In this document: positions 1 through 12,204 of the stretch, in pieces
Layout: every line of letters begins with the position of its first letter
Position numbering within the stretch: the first letter of the stretch is position 1
Source: Hymenopellis radicata
Taxonomy: Eukaryota > Basidiomycota > Agaricomycetes > Agaricales > Physalacriaceae
Direction of reading: 5' to 3'
Assembly: GCA_015501595.1 (NCBI GenBank)
Contig: JADNRX010000251.1
Location: 1 to 64,000, forward strand
DNA length: 64,000 nucleotides
Position numbers and translations under genes: made by a program
Notes under the pieces: model-generated
Told to the model about the DNA's origin: nothing
What the model saw: only the letters and a program-made list of their open reading frames with translations
Databases searched by the model: none

Positions 1-1443
1 ACTTACTCATAACACCAGTACTGTATGGACAGATGTTTGTACATCATGTACAATAGCGAGACCACGTTCCTGGATAAAACCTGCTCGACACCACCAAGCC
101 AAGTTCGCTCTCAGGACAGGGATTCACGGATAGATGTAGATAATGCAGCCTGCAGGGTCCCTGCTGAATATCCTCAATGAAACAACGAAGTAAGACGTAC
201 TTTCGAACCAAAGGACATCGAAAACACCATCCATCATCGATCAATGTTGATGCCGTTCGTCAACTGAAGAAACGTTAAATTCGGTAAGCTCACGCGTATT
301 CTTACACTGTGTCAGAGGAGAAATTGTAGTATATTCCTGACATGTCGGAGGCGGAATCAGGATCTGCTATGCTGAATGAACTGCACGTTCTAGTCGAAAA
401 GACGGCCAGTAGTACCTAGCGCTGCCGTTGGAAAGGGAACAGGAGCATCTGACTGCTTGGAAGGTGGACTATCCATGGGAAAATATGCAGAGGAGAACAG
501 TGGACCACGGTTCGGGAGGACCCATTGCGAGCAAAGAGCTTCAGAGATGATACTCGATCAGTCGACTTGACTACGCCGAAGATGGCCGTCGCGTCCTCGA
601 CTTGTAGATGGACTAGGAGCGTTACAGAGATGAGTCTGTCACGACACCAAACAGCAAGGCCAGTGACAGATCGACTGAATGCATCTGACTCTGTGGCTCA
701 TAGACAAGAATAGGGTATCAATGGCAATAGCATCTAAAACGCGAGGCGCAATAACAGTCCAAAGGCTGTCCAAACATGGTGATAAGTCGTCTTGAGTGGG
801 TCGATAGCGATTGAATGAGCAGCGCGACAACGGGCTTTAGTAGGAGCATAACAACCTAGGGCAGGTTTGAAGAGAAAAACGGACACACTAAGAAGCAGAA
901 GAAGGTGCGATTCGAGGCGATTCGCGATGCGCACAACGACGGATAACGGTGCGGTATCAGTTAACATGTACAGTACCATCATGGCACCCATTTCATAGTT
1001 GGGGAACGAAGACAAGAAAACTCGTGTTCGGAGGAACCAGGGTAGAATTTACTCCGGCCGTTCGGCTCGCTTCGAATTCGCTCATTGCAATGCTCCACTG
1101 CTCCCTCTACACTTCCATTTAAAAGGGATCACAAACAACGTCTACGACCTCGACTTTATTCCCCAACTGACAACATAGATTTCTGTTTGCACTTGGTTTC
1201 CACACCTGATGAACAACGGTAGGAAGTATATTCTTAGCGCCAAGGAACGAATATCCGGCATCCCATCTCACTTGTGGTGTAAGATCTGTGCATGGGAAGA
1301 TCGCTGTGTCACTCCAAACTGAATAAAACACGCGGTGAGTTCGGACGCGACTAGCCTCGTTATCTCCCTGTCCCACTTTCGCCTTCGTTCATAGAGCCTG
1401 GTGCCTCATTTTCTTTTCCACAAAACGCAACTTCTACTTCAGC
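1..1443. other. No recognisable gene
   Basis: Only short open frames occur on both strands, none with a family motif or a plausible exon chain. I see no clear repeat of the later segments here. It is probably intergenic, upstream of the first seven-helix gene. Confidence 0.5.
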
Positions 1444-2883
1444 ATGGCCAGTGGCCAATTTGACAGTAGTGTTCAGAGGCTCTCCGCCTCAGGTTTGTGT
1501 ACTCAGTCCCCTCTTTTTCATAGAGTCTGACGTGTTCCTGATAAGTGCTGGACACACAGAATCCCATCGGAGGTTATCTAATTGCATTCAACATTCTGTA
1601 CATCTCCGGATTGGTCTTACTGGTCGCTGTGCTCCTTACCGCGACCCTTTCCCCCGCATACGGCGCTCCTCGATTTGGTACTCATTCATCGTCTGCTGGA
1701 TCCTTTACTGCTTTTCCTTTTTGCTGAACGTGAGCTATCAACGTGGCACGTTGCCCCCACAGGGACTCTGCATTGTACAGGCTGCATTGGTGTATGCTAG
1801 CGCACCCATGTAAGTCCGTATGTGCGCTTGACAAGTAATCGTACTCATGTATTCAATTTCAGGACGGGGTTCGCATGCCTTGGCCTTGTTGGACAGGTAA
1901 GGAAGTGTCCCTATCCTCCCGCTTTCTTGCTCAAATCCGTCCATGTAGCTATATTCAACGATCAAGATGGGCGGCGACAGTGAGGGCGGTACCATTCTGA
2001 CATTGGTCGGTGGCATGGGGTGTCCGTCCTCGGAATTTTCTGATTCCCGATAGCTACACATCGCACCTTTCACGGCGTACATCCTCGTTACAGTGGAGTG
2101 TCTAGTGGTATGCTTATCAGTCACAACGACAAGCGTCTCTTAACAACCACTAGTTCGGCTTTGGTCACCCAGACGCGGTTAGTCGCGACTTGTCCGGCAT
2201 GTACTGCAACTTTACATCCGGAACAGGGTAAAGTCCTCATTTGCTTTTGACGAGCCAAAATTTTTGAACGTCCACCTTTGCAGACGGACTACCGTGGCGA
2301 CACTCATCATTCCATGCTCCATATGTGTGTTATGGCTGTACGGTCTGTGGGGGTTTCATCTTAGACGTCTAACTACTCACAAAAATGCCAGTCCGCATCT
2401 TTACAGTCCTTCGGAAGAATGCAAACACTGTTCAGCGTAGTCTACCCAGCATAGAAGGTGTTTCATGGTCTGTGATTGTGCGCGTGGTCTCATTCTGCTT
2501 TCTCCCGATGATTGGCTTGGTGTACAGTATCCTGTTCTTGGCATCCGTTCCTGCTGCTCATGCTTCATCTAGACTGGGACTGTTTCTCTCCATCAAGAAC
2601 CATGACTGGAAGGTTGCCAATAGCTCCCAGATTAACCTTGTGTCTGCCATAGGTGATCGGAAAATTTGTTACGTGTACATCAGTATTGACGCCACCGTTC
2701 CAGTCCCTTTCATCTGTGCCGTTATCTTCGGTTCCCAGAAAGTAACTATCTCAGGTTTTTCCAGGTTCCTTATTGACTCATGACTGTTTTCAGGATATCT
2801 TACGCGTCTGGACAAGCAGACTTCATAGGTCACCAGCTATAGCTCCTTGCCCTATCTGTGGCCCTGCCGGTGGCCATAAATGA
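1444..2883 (+). pseudogene. Seven-helix membrane protein copy 1, one frameshift
   Basis: An uncharacterised hydrophobic protein of the family repeated five times in this window. A short first exon starts at the ATG at 1444 (MASGQFDS). The helices match copy 2: TM1 around ILYISGLVLLVAVLLTA, TM2 around WYSFIVCWILYCFSFLL, then LCIVQAALVYASAPM at a splice site, CLGLVGQ, the loop RDLSGMYCNF, and a late helix IVRVVSFCFLPMIGLVYSIL. The last exon starts DILRVW and ends at the TGA at 2881. TM1 and TM2 lie in different frames; one base is missing at the C run 1651-1655. Everything else, splice sites included, looks preserved, so this may be a consensus error rather than a dead gene. Its function is unknown; seven predicted helices suggest a receptor-like fold, but no GPCR family motif was recognised. 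Confidence 0.65.
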
Positions 2884-3682
2884 CTTGTCTGCATGCTTTG
2901 GTCTGCTTTTAACTTCAATCTTGTAAATTGCGAGCTATCTATGTACAGTCGTTACGGTCCGCTTCGTCTCGTGAGTATGCGTACCGTAGTCCAAACTTCA
3001 CACTCTTTGTAAAATTCAGATACCTGTATGAGAATCTGTTACTGTACCATTTCGAGCGTTTAGTTATGGGTTACGGCACCCCGCATGTGTCACGTGTTAC
3101 GTCTGTCACGCACGTCGAAAAATCGCTTCTGGGCGGCGTTGTAGGTCATTTCGTCGCCAACCCCGAGGGCCCAGTACTGCAGTCCTCTGCAGTCCTAAAG
3201 TTACAAGATGGTACAAGAGGTTCCCTGCCATGGTGATCTAGACATAACACTTTCCAGGCCGGGGTTGGGTCTTCGTCCTCATCTGAAATATTCAAATTGT
3301 CGCTGGACTTCTGGCTGCCAGAGCCTCAAATATCCAATTTTTCGCCGTGATTTCTGCTCATTTTGGCCCTCAAATATTCAGTTTTTCGCCGGCGGTCTGG
3401 GGAGCTTCCCGGGCCTGAGTCAAGACAGGAACCAGGCCAAAAAGGAGAGCACGAAAGCAACTCGTTCGGCACTTGTCTAAACCTTCTAAATCTTTCTTTT
3501 TTGAATTATTTTTTGAGATCTTCGGCCGAAAGTACCCAGTGTATTGGTTAATAAACCTTCGCGACTTCTCTCCATGCTTCCCTTCCTCTTGACGGCTCGT
3601 TCGTCAACAATTCGCCGCCGATGTATAACAGTGAGTTTTATATGAATCAATTTTCAGTCTCATTGATCAACAACGCACAGTG
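2884..3682. other. Intergenic, with a three-copy 43-bp repeat
   Basis: No gene seen. Three imperfect direct copies of an AT-rich motif (core close to TCAAATATTCAATTTTTCGC) begin near 3283, 3324 and 3368, so the period is about 43 bp. The rest up to the desaturase start is presumed promoter and leader. Confidence 0.45.
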
Positions 3683-5288
3683 ATGCCTTCTTTATTCCGC
3701 GACGGTCCTGAGTATGAGATGAGGCGGCGGACACCATTCTCGCCCAGCAAGGTGTGCAGCACGCTATTTACCGGAATACATCTCAGCAGGACTCATTATG
3801 ATTGTCGCTAGATATCCATGCCCGAACTTCATGCGGCGGTGCCCGCCGACTTGCGTAACAAGAACACCATCAAAGCGCTAGTATACGTTTACCGGGACAT
3901 GACTTTGTCGGTCGCCCTATACTATCTTGCAACAACAATTGAGCCCGTAGCGCTTTCTCTTGGGACCCACAAGGAACTATCTTCGTTGACCGTCGGTATT
4001 GCAAAATGGTCTGCCTGGAGCTTCTACTGGTTATGGCAGGGAATACTTTTCGCTGGCTTCTTCACTTTGGGACATGAGGCTGGACATGGCACGCTTTCGC
4101 CGCATGCATGGGTGAACGAGACTGTAGGGTTTATTTTACATACAGTTCGTGTCCTGTCTATCCTCAAGTGCGTCATATCTGACCGTGTCCCGGATTTAGG
4201 CCATTCTAGTTCCGTACCATGCTTGGAGATCTTCTCATCACGCTCACCACAAGGCCACAATGTCACTAGAACGCGATCAGCACTACATTCCGCCAACCCG
4301 CTCCTCACTAAACCTACCTCCGAAGGATATGGCCGAGAAGATTGACTACTGGGAAGTTCTAGAGGAGGCGCCTTTTTTACACTTTGCTCCGAATTATCGC
4401 TATGCAACTATTTGGATGGCAAGCGTATCTCCTCTATAACAAAGGCGGAAATCCTAGATATGACGGTCGATTTACGAATGTGCGTCATCCTCGAACTTAT
4501 CCCAGGACTTGCTCATTGAATTTCACATAGCATTTTCTGCCCAGCTCGCCCTTATACAAACCTGACGAAAGAATGAATATCGTCAAGTCTGACCTTGGAC
4601 TTCTCGTGATGGGACTGCTCCTCTCTCGGTTCGCGAGGAGCTTCGGTGTCGATGCATTTGTCAAATTCTATGCCATCCCTTACTTTGTAGGATGATCTCT
4701 TGTCCATAGGAGACCCTACTAAAGAGAATCTCCTCAGCTCTGCAATCATTGGCTCATCATGTTCACATTCCTCCAGCATGTCGACCCTACTGTTCCCATT
4801 TACCGCCGCAGTGAATGGACTTTCGTAAGAGGCGCACTGTCCACCGTTGACAGACCGTTTTTGGGATGGATCGGCCGCTTTTTCCTGCATAATGCATCGC
4901 ATGATCATGTGAGTAACTTTCTTTTGTCGTGCGTCTGCAGACGACTAACAATGCCTGACCTCTAGGTGGCTCATCATCTGTTCTCCTCGATCCCATTTTG
5001 CATGTCCTCTTATACCTTGCATTTCGCGGCGCTCATTTTCTACAGATAATCTTCCTGCTGTTACGGAGCACCTCAAGCCGGTCCTCAAAGACGATTATAA
5101 CTATGATTCCACCGTGAGTTGTACTCGCAATGCCTGAACCTTCGCCTCACCCTTCTGCATAGAACAGCTTTTGGGCACTGTACCGCACATTTCGGGAATG
5201 TTGTTTCGTTGAAGACGATGGTGATATCCTCTTTTACAAGAACAGAAAAGGGCAGTCCACACGAAGCCTCGATATCTCCAGGCAGTAG
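3683..5288 (+). CDS. FAD2: Delta-12-type fatty acid desaturase, one frameshift
   Basis: A membrane-bound ER desaturase that would introduce the second double bond, turning oleoyl into linoleoyl chains. Eight exons: 3683-3751, 3812-4144, 4200-4479, 4531-4686, 4738-4908, 4966-4999, 5046-5113 and 5163-5288, giving about 411 residues, normal for the family. All three histidine boxes are present: HEAGH after the second helix, HHAHH in exon 3, and HVAHH formed across the exon 5/6 junction. The N-terminal RRTPFSP motif also fits fungal FAD2. Exon 3 is 280 nt and changes frame at a run of six T (4373-4378). Five T would keep GWQAYLLYN in frame and make the exon 279 nt. The exon 6 donor is GC, not GT. 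Delta-15 activity cannot be excluded from sequence alone. Confidence 0.93.
4373..4378 (+). other. Frameshift at T6 in the desaturase
   Basis: Upstream frame reads EEAPF and the downstream frame reads YTLLRIIAMQLFGWQ. Removing one T joins the two exactly and restores the exon length to a multiple of three. Confidence 0.8.
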
Positions 5289-5938
5289 TAGAATATGCTT
5301 ACCATCACAATTGCAAATCTAGTTCAAGTTGATCTGTACGTAGCAAATTCTAACGCTACCCGTCTTCGGGGAAGGCCCGTGAACTGCGGTAGGTAGGTAG
5401 GTAGGTAGAATCCGGCAAGCGGTCCCGTCAGGAACGGCCGGGTGTGAAAGCGTTACGAGTGGCGAAGTCCGGCTTCCACCCATGTACTAAGTACGCGCGG
5501 GGATATCTCCGCATTTAAGAAGGTCGCCGCGCGCCTCTGGTACACAGAGTGAGCTGAGGATACGAGATGCCATAACATGTTGTGGAGTCGACTCGGATTG
5601 CGGTTGGGTTACATTAGCAACATCGTCAATCTCCTGGCCAACCTAGCCCGCAGCTCCCCGGCCGTGAATTGAGCTCTTTCGATCGTTGTTCAAAGCAGTG
5701 CGTGGAAAACAGGATCAACCAATCTTCCCGCAGACGCCATCTTCTCGTCGTGACATCTCCATGATGAACAAGAGAACTTTAGTAAAGTTCCGTTCATCAT
5801 GTTCTCGCAGAGGGTCTCTTGCCGATGGATCTCGCCTGTCCTCCTTATAACTGCCCAAACCGATCATGCACGGCTTATTCTCGGGATTTTTCTTTCTTTC
5901 AAGCCAGGTGCTCCATCCTCAGTCCTTCCTTCTCCGAT
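5289..5938. other. Intergenic, with GGTA microsatellite
   Basis: No gene seen. A (GGTA)n tract lies at about 5388-5409 in a GC-rich stretch. A similar tract recurs near 10,395. The part next to 5939 is presumably the promoter of seven-helix copy 2. Confidence 0.45.
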
Positions 5939-7476
5939 ATGACCGGCCAACTTCGTCTCGACGCCGTTTCGCGCAATGAACTCAGTGCTGACTCAGAGGC
6001 TGTCAAGGGCCTCGTAGCGCTTTTCAATGCGTTCTACATCTCTGGTCTCCTTCTTCACTTGCTCGTTCTTTTAACGGCTTTCTTATCATCGAACGTGCGC
6101 CGCGCGCCTCTCTGGTACACGTTCATCATATGCTGGATGATGTACTGCATAGCTTTTCTCCTCCTCATTGGCCATCAGTCTGGTCCGGATCCGCCGCACG
6201 CACTCTGCCTTACCCAGGCTAGTCTCGTTTATGCAAGTACACCCATGTAGGTCTCCCAATCCGTTTGTGGTCACCTCGACATTCTCATAATGCGTTGTAA
6301 CAGGACGGCTTTCGCTTGCCTCGGGCTCGTCAGCCAAGTAATCTTTGGCCTCCAATGTATAGATTTTAGCTTACTTCGGTCAGCTTTATGGTTCCATTTA
6401 TGCTCTAGTTACAACCAAGACGGGCGATTGCAGCGAGATTCTAGACATGGTGCCTCTCGATCGACTTCTTGTGGCGCAAAATATACACTGACTTTCTCTG
6501 ATCTCCATCAGCTTCGAGTCGCGCCGTTCATTGCGTATGTTCTCCTTATATGTGAATGTGCATATGTATGTATTTTGTGGCTCTCAAACATCATTCAAAT
6601 GGCTCATTTTCACTTTCAGTTGGGGATCTCCAATCCCGAGATCGTAGTGCGCGATATGTCTGGCATGTATTGCAACTTCTCGGACAAAACTGCGTATGTT
6701 GCTCAATTACACGCGGGAAGCGAGCTGACACGAGCGGATTGTGTTCTTAGATTGAATAGCGCCGCGACACTTCTTACGTTATGTTCGTTGTGTGTCCTCT
6801 ATCTCGATGGTATACCGCCACACCCCCGAAGCTGTATTGTTTCGCTCACAACTTCACTGTAGTCGTTATTTTTCGCATCGTTTTCAAGAATTGGAACGAT
6901 ATACGCCGGCTCACAGGCACGAAGACAAGCAACTACGTCTCGATCCCTATGATCCTTCGCGGCTGTCTTTTCTGTCTGCTCCCGATGATCGCCGTGACGT
7001 ACGTGTTCCACCTCCCTCTGCATCTGCCCGTGTGTCATAAGTTTTTCTCAGATTGGGGCTCTTTCTGACAATGAGGGCCGCGGATTGGACGCCTTCGTCA
7101 AGTGCACAGATCAATATCCTGACTGCCTCGGGTTAGTAGAACACTTCAAGCTTTCTCAATTCATCACACTTACCCTGCCCAACAGTCACTCCTGCAGGTG
7201 CTCTTATCTTCGGGTCACAGATGGTGTGTAGCCTCGAGTAGCCGCCCCATCGGTGTCCTAACCTCCCTTCAGGATATCTTGCGCGCATGGAAATTTTGGA
7301 AACCCACAGACACAGCGGCCGGATTCCACGCCGCATTGCCTAGTACTCTGATATACGCGGAGAGAAGTCCAGCTGCTGGTGCTGGAAGGGTCCAACGGGC
7401 CAAGCGTGAAACCATCGACAGCAGTCTGAGGCTGAGTCAGCGGGATCTCGCTGGCGACGTCGACGTGAAAGTTTGA
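5939..7476 (+). CDS. Seven-helix membrane protein copy 2
   Basis: The most readable copy of the family, with ATG at 5939 (MTGQLRLDAVSRNEL). Hydrophobic segments in order: ALFNAFYISGLLLHLLVLL, LWYTFIICWMMYCIAFLLLI, LCLTQASLVYASTPM joined by a splice to TAFACLGLVSQ, then LRVAPFIAYVLLICECAYV, a loop with RDMSGMYCNFSDKT, AATLLTLCSLCVLYL, MILRGCLFCLLPMIAVTYVF and a last one near LIFGSQ. After the final intron the tail is polar and basic (DILRAWKFW to DVDVKV), probably cytosolic. No interruption was found, though one donor (GTGGCG, after PLDRL) is unusual. Its function is unknown. It is the most diverged of the five from copies 3-5. Confidence 0.75.
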
Positions 7477-8089
7477 AATCGCACTCGCCGGCTGAGGCAT
7501 AATTCTCCAGGACTACAATCAGATTTCGGACTCTTCCATTCCTTTCCTCTTGCACTATACAATCTAGCTAAGTAGTAACACCACCTGTATAATTTCCTGT
7601 CCTTTTCTGCCCTTCAAAGGATAAACGAGCCTAATGAAAAGAAAACTAGATCGCGACGTCGAGTTGGTTGCTGCTTCGGATATGTGGCGTCCATGTTCGG
7701 AATTTGGTCGGTCCAGTCCATGTACCGGCCATGAATGTGCTATGGGCACGGCAAACCACTACTGAATAGTAGCCCCAGAAATTCAACTTGACGAGAATTC
7801 ACTTACTCGCCGGAACAGAACTTGAACATTCTGGATGTCGCAACTACTCCAGCGGTGAGGAGGGTAGCGGCAACTCGCGGCATGCTGTCGATGCGAAAAG
7901 TTGAAGAACGATGACGGTAAGTGAATAGTTGTTGAAGGAAAGTCTTCGGTGGAAGGTAATTCGAGGTCTTATCTGGGCGATTTTTTCGGAGAAGTTGCCG
8001 TAGGTACACCCAAACGCTGAAACGCTGGAAATCCAGCGTCTAGGAAAAACCCTGATTTCCAGGGCTCAAAGCGACGGTAACTGTACTAA
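7477..8089. other. No recognisable gene
   Basis: Sequence between the end of seven-helix copy 2 and the 3' part of the decayed reverse transcriptase on the minus strand. Only short open frames are seen. It may include the 3' untranslated part of that element. Confidence 0.4.
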
Positions 8090-10420
8090 CTCACGGCCTC
8101 GGCAGGAGAAATCCCCTGCTCAACGAGGCAGGGGAATCCACTGTCGTGAAACTTTGGGAAACCAGATCCGTTCGGCAGGATTGTGCCGGTGTTTGTCCAA
8201 CTTGCCCTCGGACCAATCTCGTGACTCGTCGGTGCGATCCGACTTGTCCAATGTCCATCTCGACTCTTGCCGCACATATCTGAGCCTTTCGTCCACGGTA
8301 CGCCCTGAGTCTGACGTCTGGACACATATGCAGACAGTAACATAGACGTCGATGGGTAGTCGGAAGCAACCGGCGCGATTTGAAGAATTGCAAAAACGTC
8401 GTACACGAACTGTGCGACTCGAGGAAGGCATTGGTTCTGAAAGATGATCAGTTTCAGTGTCTCTAGTGCGTGTGCCTCGTCATCAAGCCGCAGATTGCGG
8501 AACCTGACTGCCATTGCTGGTAGGCCGCGCTCAATTTCCAGCAGCGCTTCAGCCCTTAAATCCGACAGCTCCTGTCGCGCGATGCACAGAAGTATGGCGT
8601 GCTCCGGTGACTCGACTCTGGAGCGACAGAGGCGACATAATCTTTCCGGTCTGGGAACGAATGCGTAGTGGCTGTCGCCCCGCCTTAGCTGTTCGAGCGC
8701 CAGTGGGTGGTCGGATAGCAGGAGGCGAGAACTGAAGCCATCCTTTCGCCAGATCTTCGACTGCTTTTATCATGAGGTCCACTGCCTCTGCCGTCAGCAT
8801 TTGGGATCGTTTGGGAGGCGTAGCGCTGGCGGCAGATCCGTACCGTCTGGTTTGTCTAGTACCCGATGCTTTTCCAGGTCAGTTAGCCAGCATTTGTGTG
8901 AGCCTGCTCTCATCAGTCTACAGCTGTCGACACCCAGCTGAACGTACTCAGACTTCGGCATCAATTGCTTTCGAAGGTATCGGAGGACCATGATTACGCG
9001 ACGATACGGGAGTGGAGCAGCCCGAGCTCCGTAAAGAGCGGCGCTATCATCGCCGTTTGTTCACTCTGAGTAGTCGACGCAGTACTAGGAGCTGTACATC
9101 GTACAGTTCTTTTAGAAGTTCTGGTGAGGCATCCGGTATCACATCTTATCACATCCGCCCCGCTGATCAGCTCAGTATGGGTCGATGCAGATCATATAAA
9201 GCAGGCGGCCTTGAATGGGTGGTAAATTCCCGATTACGCGCTCTATGGAGAGAGACTATATACACGGGCAGTCTGGGCCATCTTCGCATAGTGTTGTGCA
9301 AATATATCGCGATGGATGGAGGTGATCGTCAGGCCTACATATGTGAGCGCTGTTCTGTACTTTAGCGGCTTCCCACCTAAGGTGAGTATCGGCAGTACTG
9401 TGGGTAATTTCGTCCGTGAACCATGACCCAAGCGTTCGCTTTCAGCAGCTCTTCGTGACACCAGCCATCGAAGTCATCGAGGTGATCTTGGAGTCCCGCG
9501 GGGACCCGGAGAGCAGCCATAAGTCATCCGCATGTCCAAGGTGAGAGATTACGGTCATGATCAGTGCGAGGTCATCCTTATGGAGCCGAATATGCAGGTC
9601 GCGCATTAGAATAATTCAGAACGTCGGGGAGGCCGGGTCGCCCATGAGGACTCCCATACGTGCCTTGAATTCCTCGGATACGTCTCTTCCTTGTGCAACT
9701 ACATATACCATTTCTTGGTACAGTAGCCTAATCCAGTCAAGAGACGGCCTGTTGCACCCATGTCGTGCAGTTTCTTCCACAGTCTGTCATGATTGGTTGA
9801 GGGGAATGCATTACTGATGTCACCGACGCACACCATACGGTGTCGCCGTTCGCGAAAGCTTGGTCAATAATGGTGCGTAGAATGAATATGTTATTGTTTG
9901 CAGCGTAACCCGGTCGAAAGCCGTTCTGAGAGGGAGGCAGTAGGTCCGTTATTTGGCACAGCAAGGATGTCGCTTACTGACCGTTGATCAAAGCTTTTAG
10001 TGGCGGAAGCGTGATCCCGGAGTTGACCTTTAGCGTCTCCGATCTCCTGGCTCGACCATGGCCCGAGAAGGAGCGTATGAGGAGTCAGAGGAGTCAAGCT
10101 CTGGCTCCACAGATGAAAGAGGAATGTCGTTTGCAGTGTCGTGAAGTATGCACTCTCCGGATGATCTTTAGCAAGGGCGGGGGGTTCATCACGCCTTGGA
10201 ACGCTCGTGCTAGATCATCTAGGCCAACCAACGTTGGGGTGGTTGTGTGCCGTGTAGCTCGCGTACTGCCTTCCAGATTTCGTCTGGCTTGCCCGACTCA
10301 GCTGCGGAAACGAACTTGTTGAAGTTGTCTGCGCGTTGTTGCCGCGTCTCAGTTCTATGGCGATGTGCTGGCTGCATGTGGGACGGTTGAGGGTGGGTAG
10401 GTAGGTAGCAGGTCCCAATC
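8090..10420 (-). mobile_element. Decayed non-LTR reverse transcriptase
   Basis: Read on the minus strand in pieces broken by stops and frameshifts. Matches to the intact unit at 19-22 kb appear in the same order: QNGFRPGYAANNN (RT fingers/palm), HADDLWLLS (catalytic motif C, same unusual HADD), ILTLGGKPLKYRTALTYVGL (against [20 protein letters not shown]), and a C-terminal zinc-knuckle-like CRLC-X8-H-X4-C. No RNase H domain is found upstream, so the copy is 5' truncated. The region after the HADD box runs on without the intron-like insert present in the intact unit. It is an old copy of a related, not identical, element. Confidence 0.85.
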
Positions 10421-10636
10421 AGGGACCCGGTTCTGGAAACGTCAGAGGCGCAGCTTGAAAGCGAGGCACGTGGCCAGTCGTCTTTCTGGAGGTCGAACCT
10501 CAGTCGTCAGTATGATAATCTCCCAAATCTTCTCACCCAGAATCACTAGAACATGTTTCGTTGTCTCATCTTTGATGCTTATGACCAGTCTAGATGGCAA
10601 ATGTGGCCCATAGTTTCCTGATGATAGAGCGGTCTC

Positions 10637-10644
10637 TTATATAG
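10637..10644 (+). promoter_or_regulatory. TATA box of seven-helix copy 3
   Basis: TTATATAG preceded by GAGCGGTCTC. The same block stands at the same place upstream of copies 4 (about 24508-24517) and 5 (about 44294-44303), roughly 60-70 bp from the proposed ATG. Confidence 0.55.
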
Positions 10645-10705
10645 ACAGAGAAGATGCGGGTCGTTCCATCTTTCGTTCTCTTTCCTCTCGCTGGCGACTT
10701 GACTT

Positions 10706-12194
10706 ATGCGGATGGACGACCTCTCTGGTGTGTACTCGTTAGTACTTTCACCTTCCACGCGTGACTCACCAGGGCTATATTCTAGACGGAACCTTCGACT
10801 TCCATGCTCCCGTGGCGGCCTTTGACACCATGGTTGTCATACGCTTCGTTATGATAGCCATTGTGCTCGTTCCGGCCTGGAGATCGACAGAGATATACCG
10901 ACTCAAGACCTGGTTCGCGTTGATGATAGCTTGCCTCGTCTACTCCGTCTCCTTCTTCCTGATTGTGGGACGTCAGTTTGGAGAGGAGCCTGCATTTGGG
11001 CTGTGCCTAGTCCAGGCGTCCTTGATCTACGGCGCACCGTATTGTCAGTTGTCTGTTTCTCTGTTAATTCAAGCGACGTGATACTCAACGTTGTATCTGG
11101 GATTCAGGACCGGCTGCTCTTCTTTGTCATTTACCGTCGAGGTGAGCTATTGAATCGCCGGTCTTCCGTGCCATTTCTGACCATCGCCTGTGTAGCTGTA
11201 TGTCATTTTATACAATGCTGTGAGAGGTGTTGGGCCTGGGCGTCGCGAGTCATCGAGATGGGTATAAAGAATTACGACCAGCGACTTGCCCGAAAGGCTC
11301 ATTCCGTGTCTACTTTATCGCTCTTCCTCTCATCTTTTACTTCGCGGTATTATGCGAAGTTTTTGTGGTTAGTTTCTCTCTCTCCCAATAGCTTGTTTAC
11401 TTACTAATGTCTGCATTCAAAGACGGGTCTCCTGGATCACAGCAAAATTGTACGGAACCCATCTCACGTTTACTGCTCCACGGTGTCATACCCGTCAGTT
11501 GAAACCTGTTGTCCCGGATGTGCGGTCTTTGCTGACCCAGTGCTTTCAAGATACTACATCACTAGTAGTATCGGCCTCGTCACGACTGTGCCCATCTTTT
11601 TCCTGGAAGGTAAGCCAGTTTGGAATTTCAGAACAATTGTGTTATGGTACTAAGACAGACCAGCCGTCATGCTCCATATGCTGGTCGTGACGAGAAAAGA
11701 GCTGGGCTTACATCGATCCGCAAATGCGATGTTCCCAGCCAGTCTCTTCTTCCGCGCTCTCCTTTTCTCTTTCTGGACCGCGGTGGGGATCGGGTAACTA
11801 CAACTTTCTTCTGTCTCCCTGCCGGCTTGATGTGAATCGACTTGGTTAGGTTGAGCGCTCTGGTGCTCGTCTCTCCAATCGAGTTCTCTCCGTATTGGGC
11901 GCTCTTCTTCCCAGCCTGTACGTTAGCTAGGATCTTACGACCTGCCAGCTGATGATTCCGCCTCTCAATACAGTCTGTATCGTTGTCGCCATTATTTTCG
12001 GTACACAGAAGGTCTGTTGAGTTTCTCCTTACGCACACGTTCGTGTTGGGCTTATCTTGTGTTAGGATATCTTGAAGTTTTACCGTGACTTATTCGTCAA
12101 GCGAACGAAGAATCGGGACAGTCTTACGCAAATACCTGATGCATTGGAGATGCCGATCAGACGAAGCGCGAAAGACGACGTCGGAGATGTATAG
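10706..12194 (+). CDS. Seven-helix membrane protein copy 3
   Basis: Close relative of copies 4 and 5 at the nucleotide level. Proposed start at 10706 (MRMDDLSG), then an intron and YILDGTFDFHAPVAAFDT; helices MVVIRFVMIAIVLVPAW and TWFALMIACLVYSVSFFLIV; then LCLVQASLIYGAP. Later parts include PSHVYCSTVSYPSVETCC, DPVLSRYYITSSIGLVTTVPIFFL and the basic tail DILKFYRDLFVKRTKNRD. It ends with DVGDV and a TAG at 12192. In copies 4 and 5 one acceptor before the fourth helix reads GTGTCTAG, but here it reads GTGTCTAC, so splicing may be disturbed. Function unknown. The gene runs almost directly into a truncated P-loop NTPase copy. Confidence 0.65.
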
Positions 12195-12204
12195 TCGATG
12201 TCTC

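Noticed and set aside
5388..5409. Microsatellite as the tail of a local non-LTR element
   Set aside because: No reverse-transcriptase sequence lies on the matching side; it is left as a simple repeat.
5939..7476. Seven-helix family as STE3-type pheromone receptors
   Set aside because: Helix number fits, but none of the STE3 sequence landmarks were recognised and no pheromone gene is nearby.
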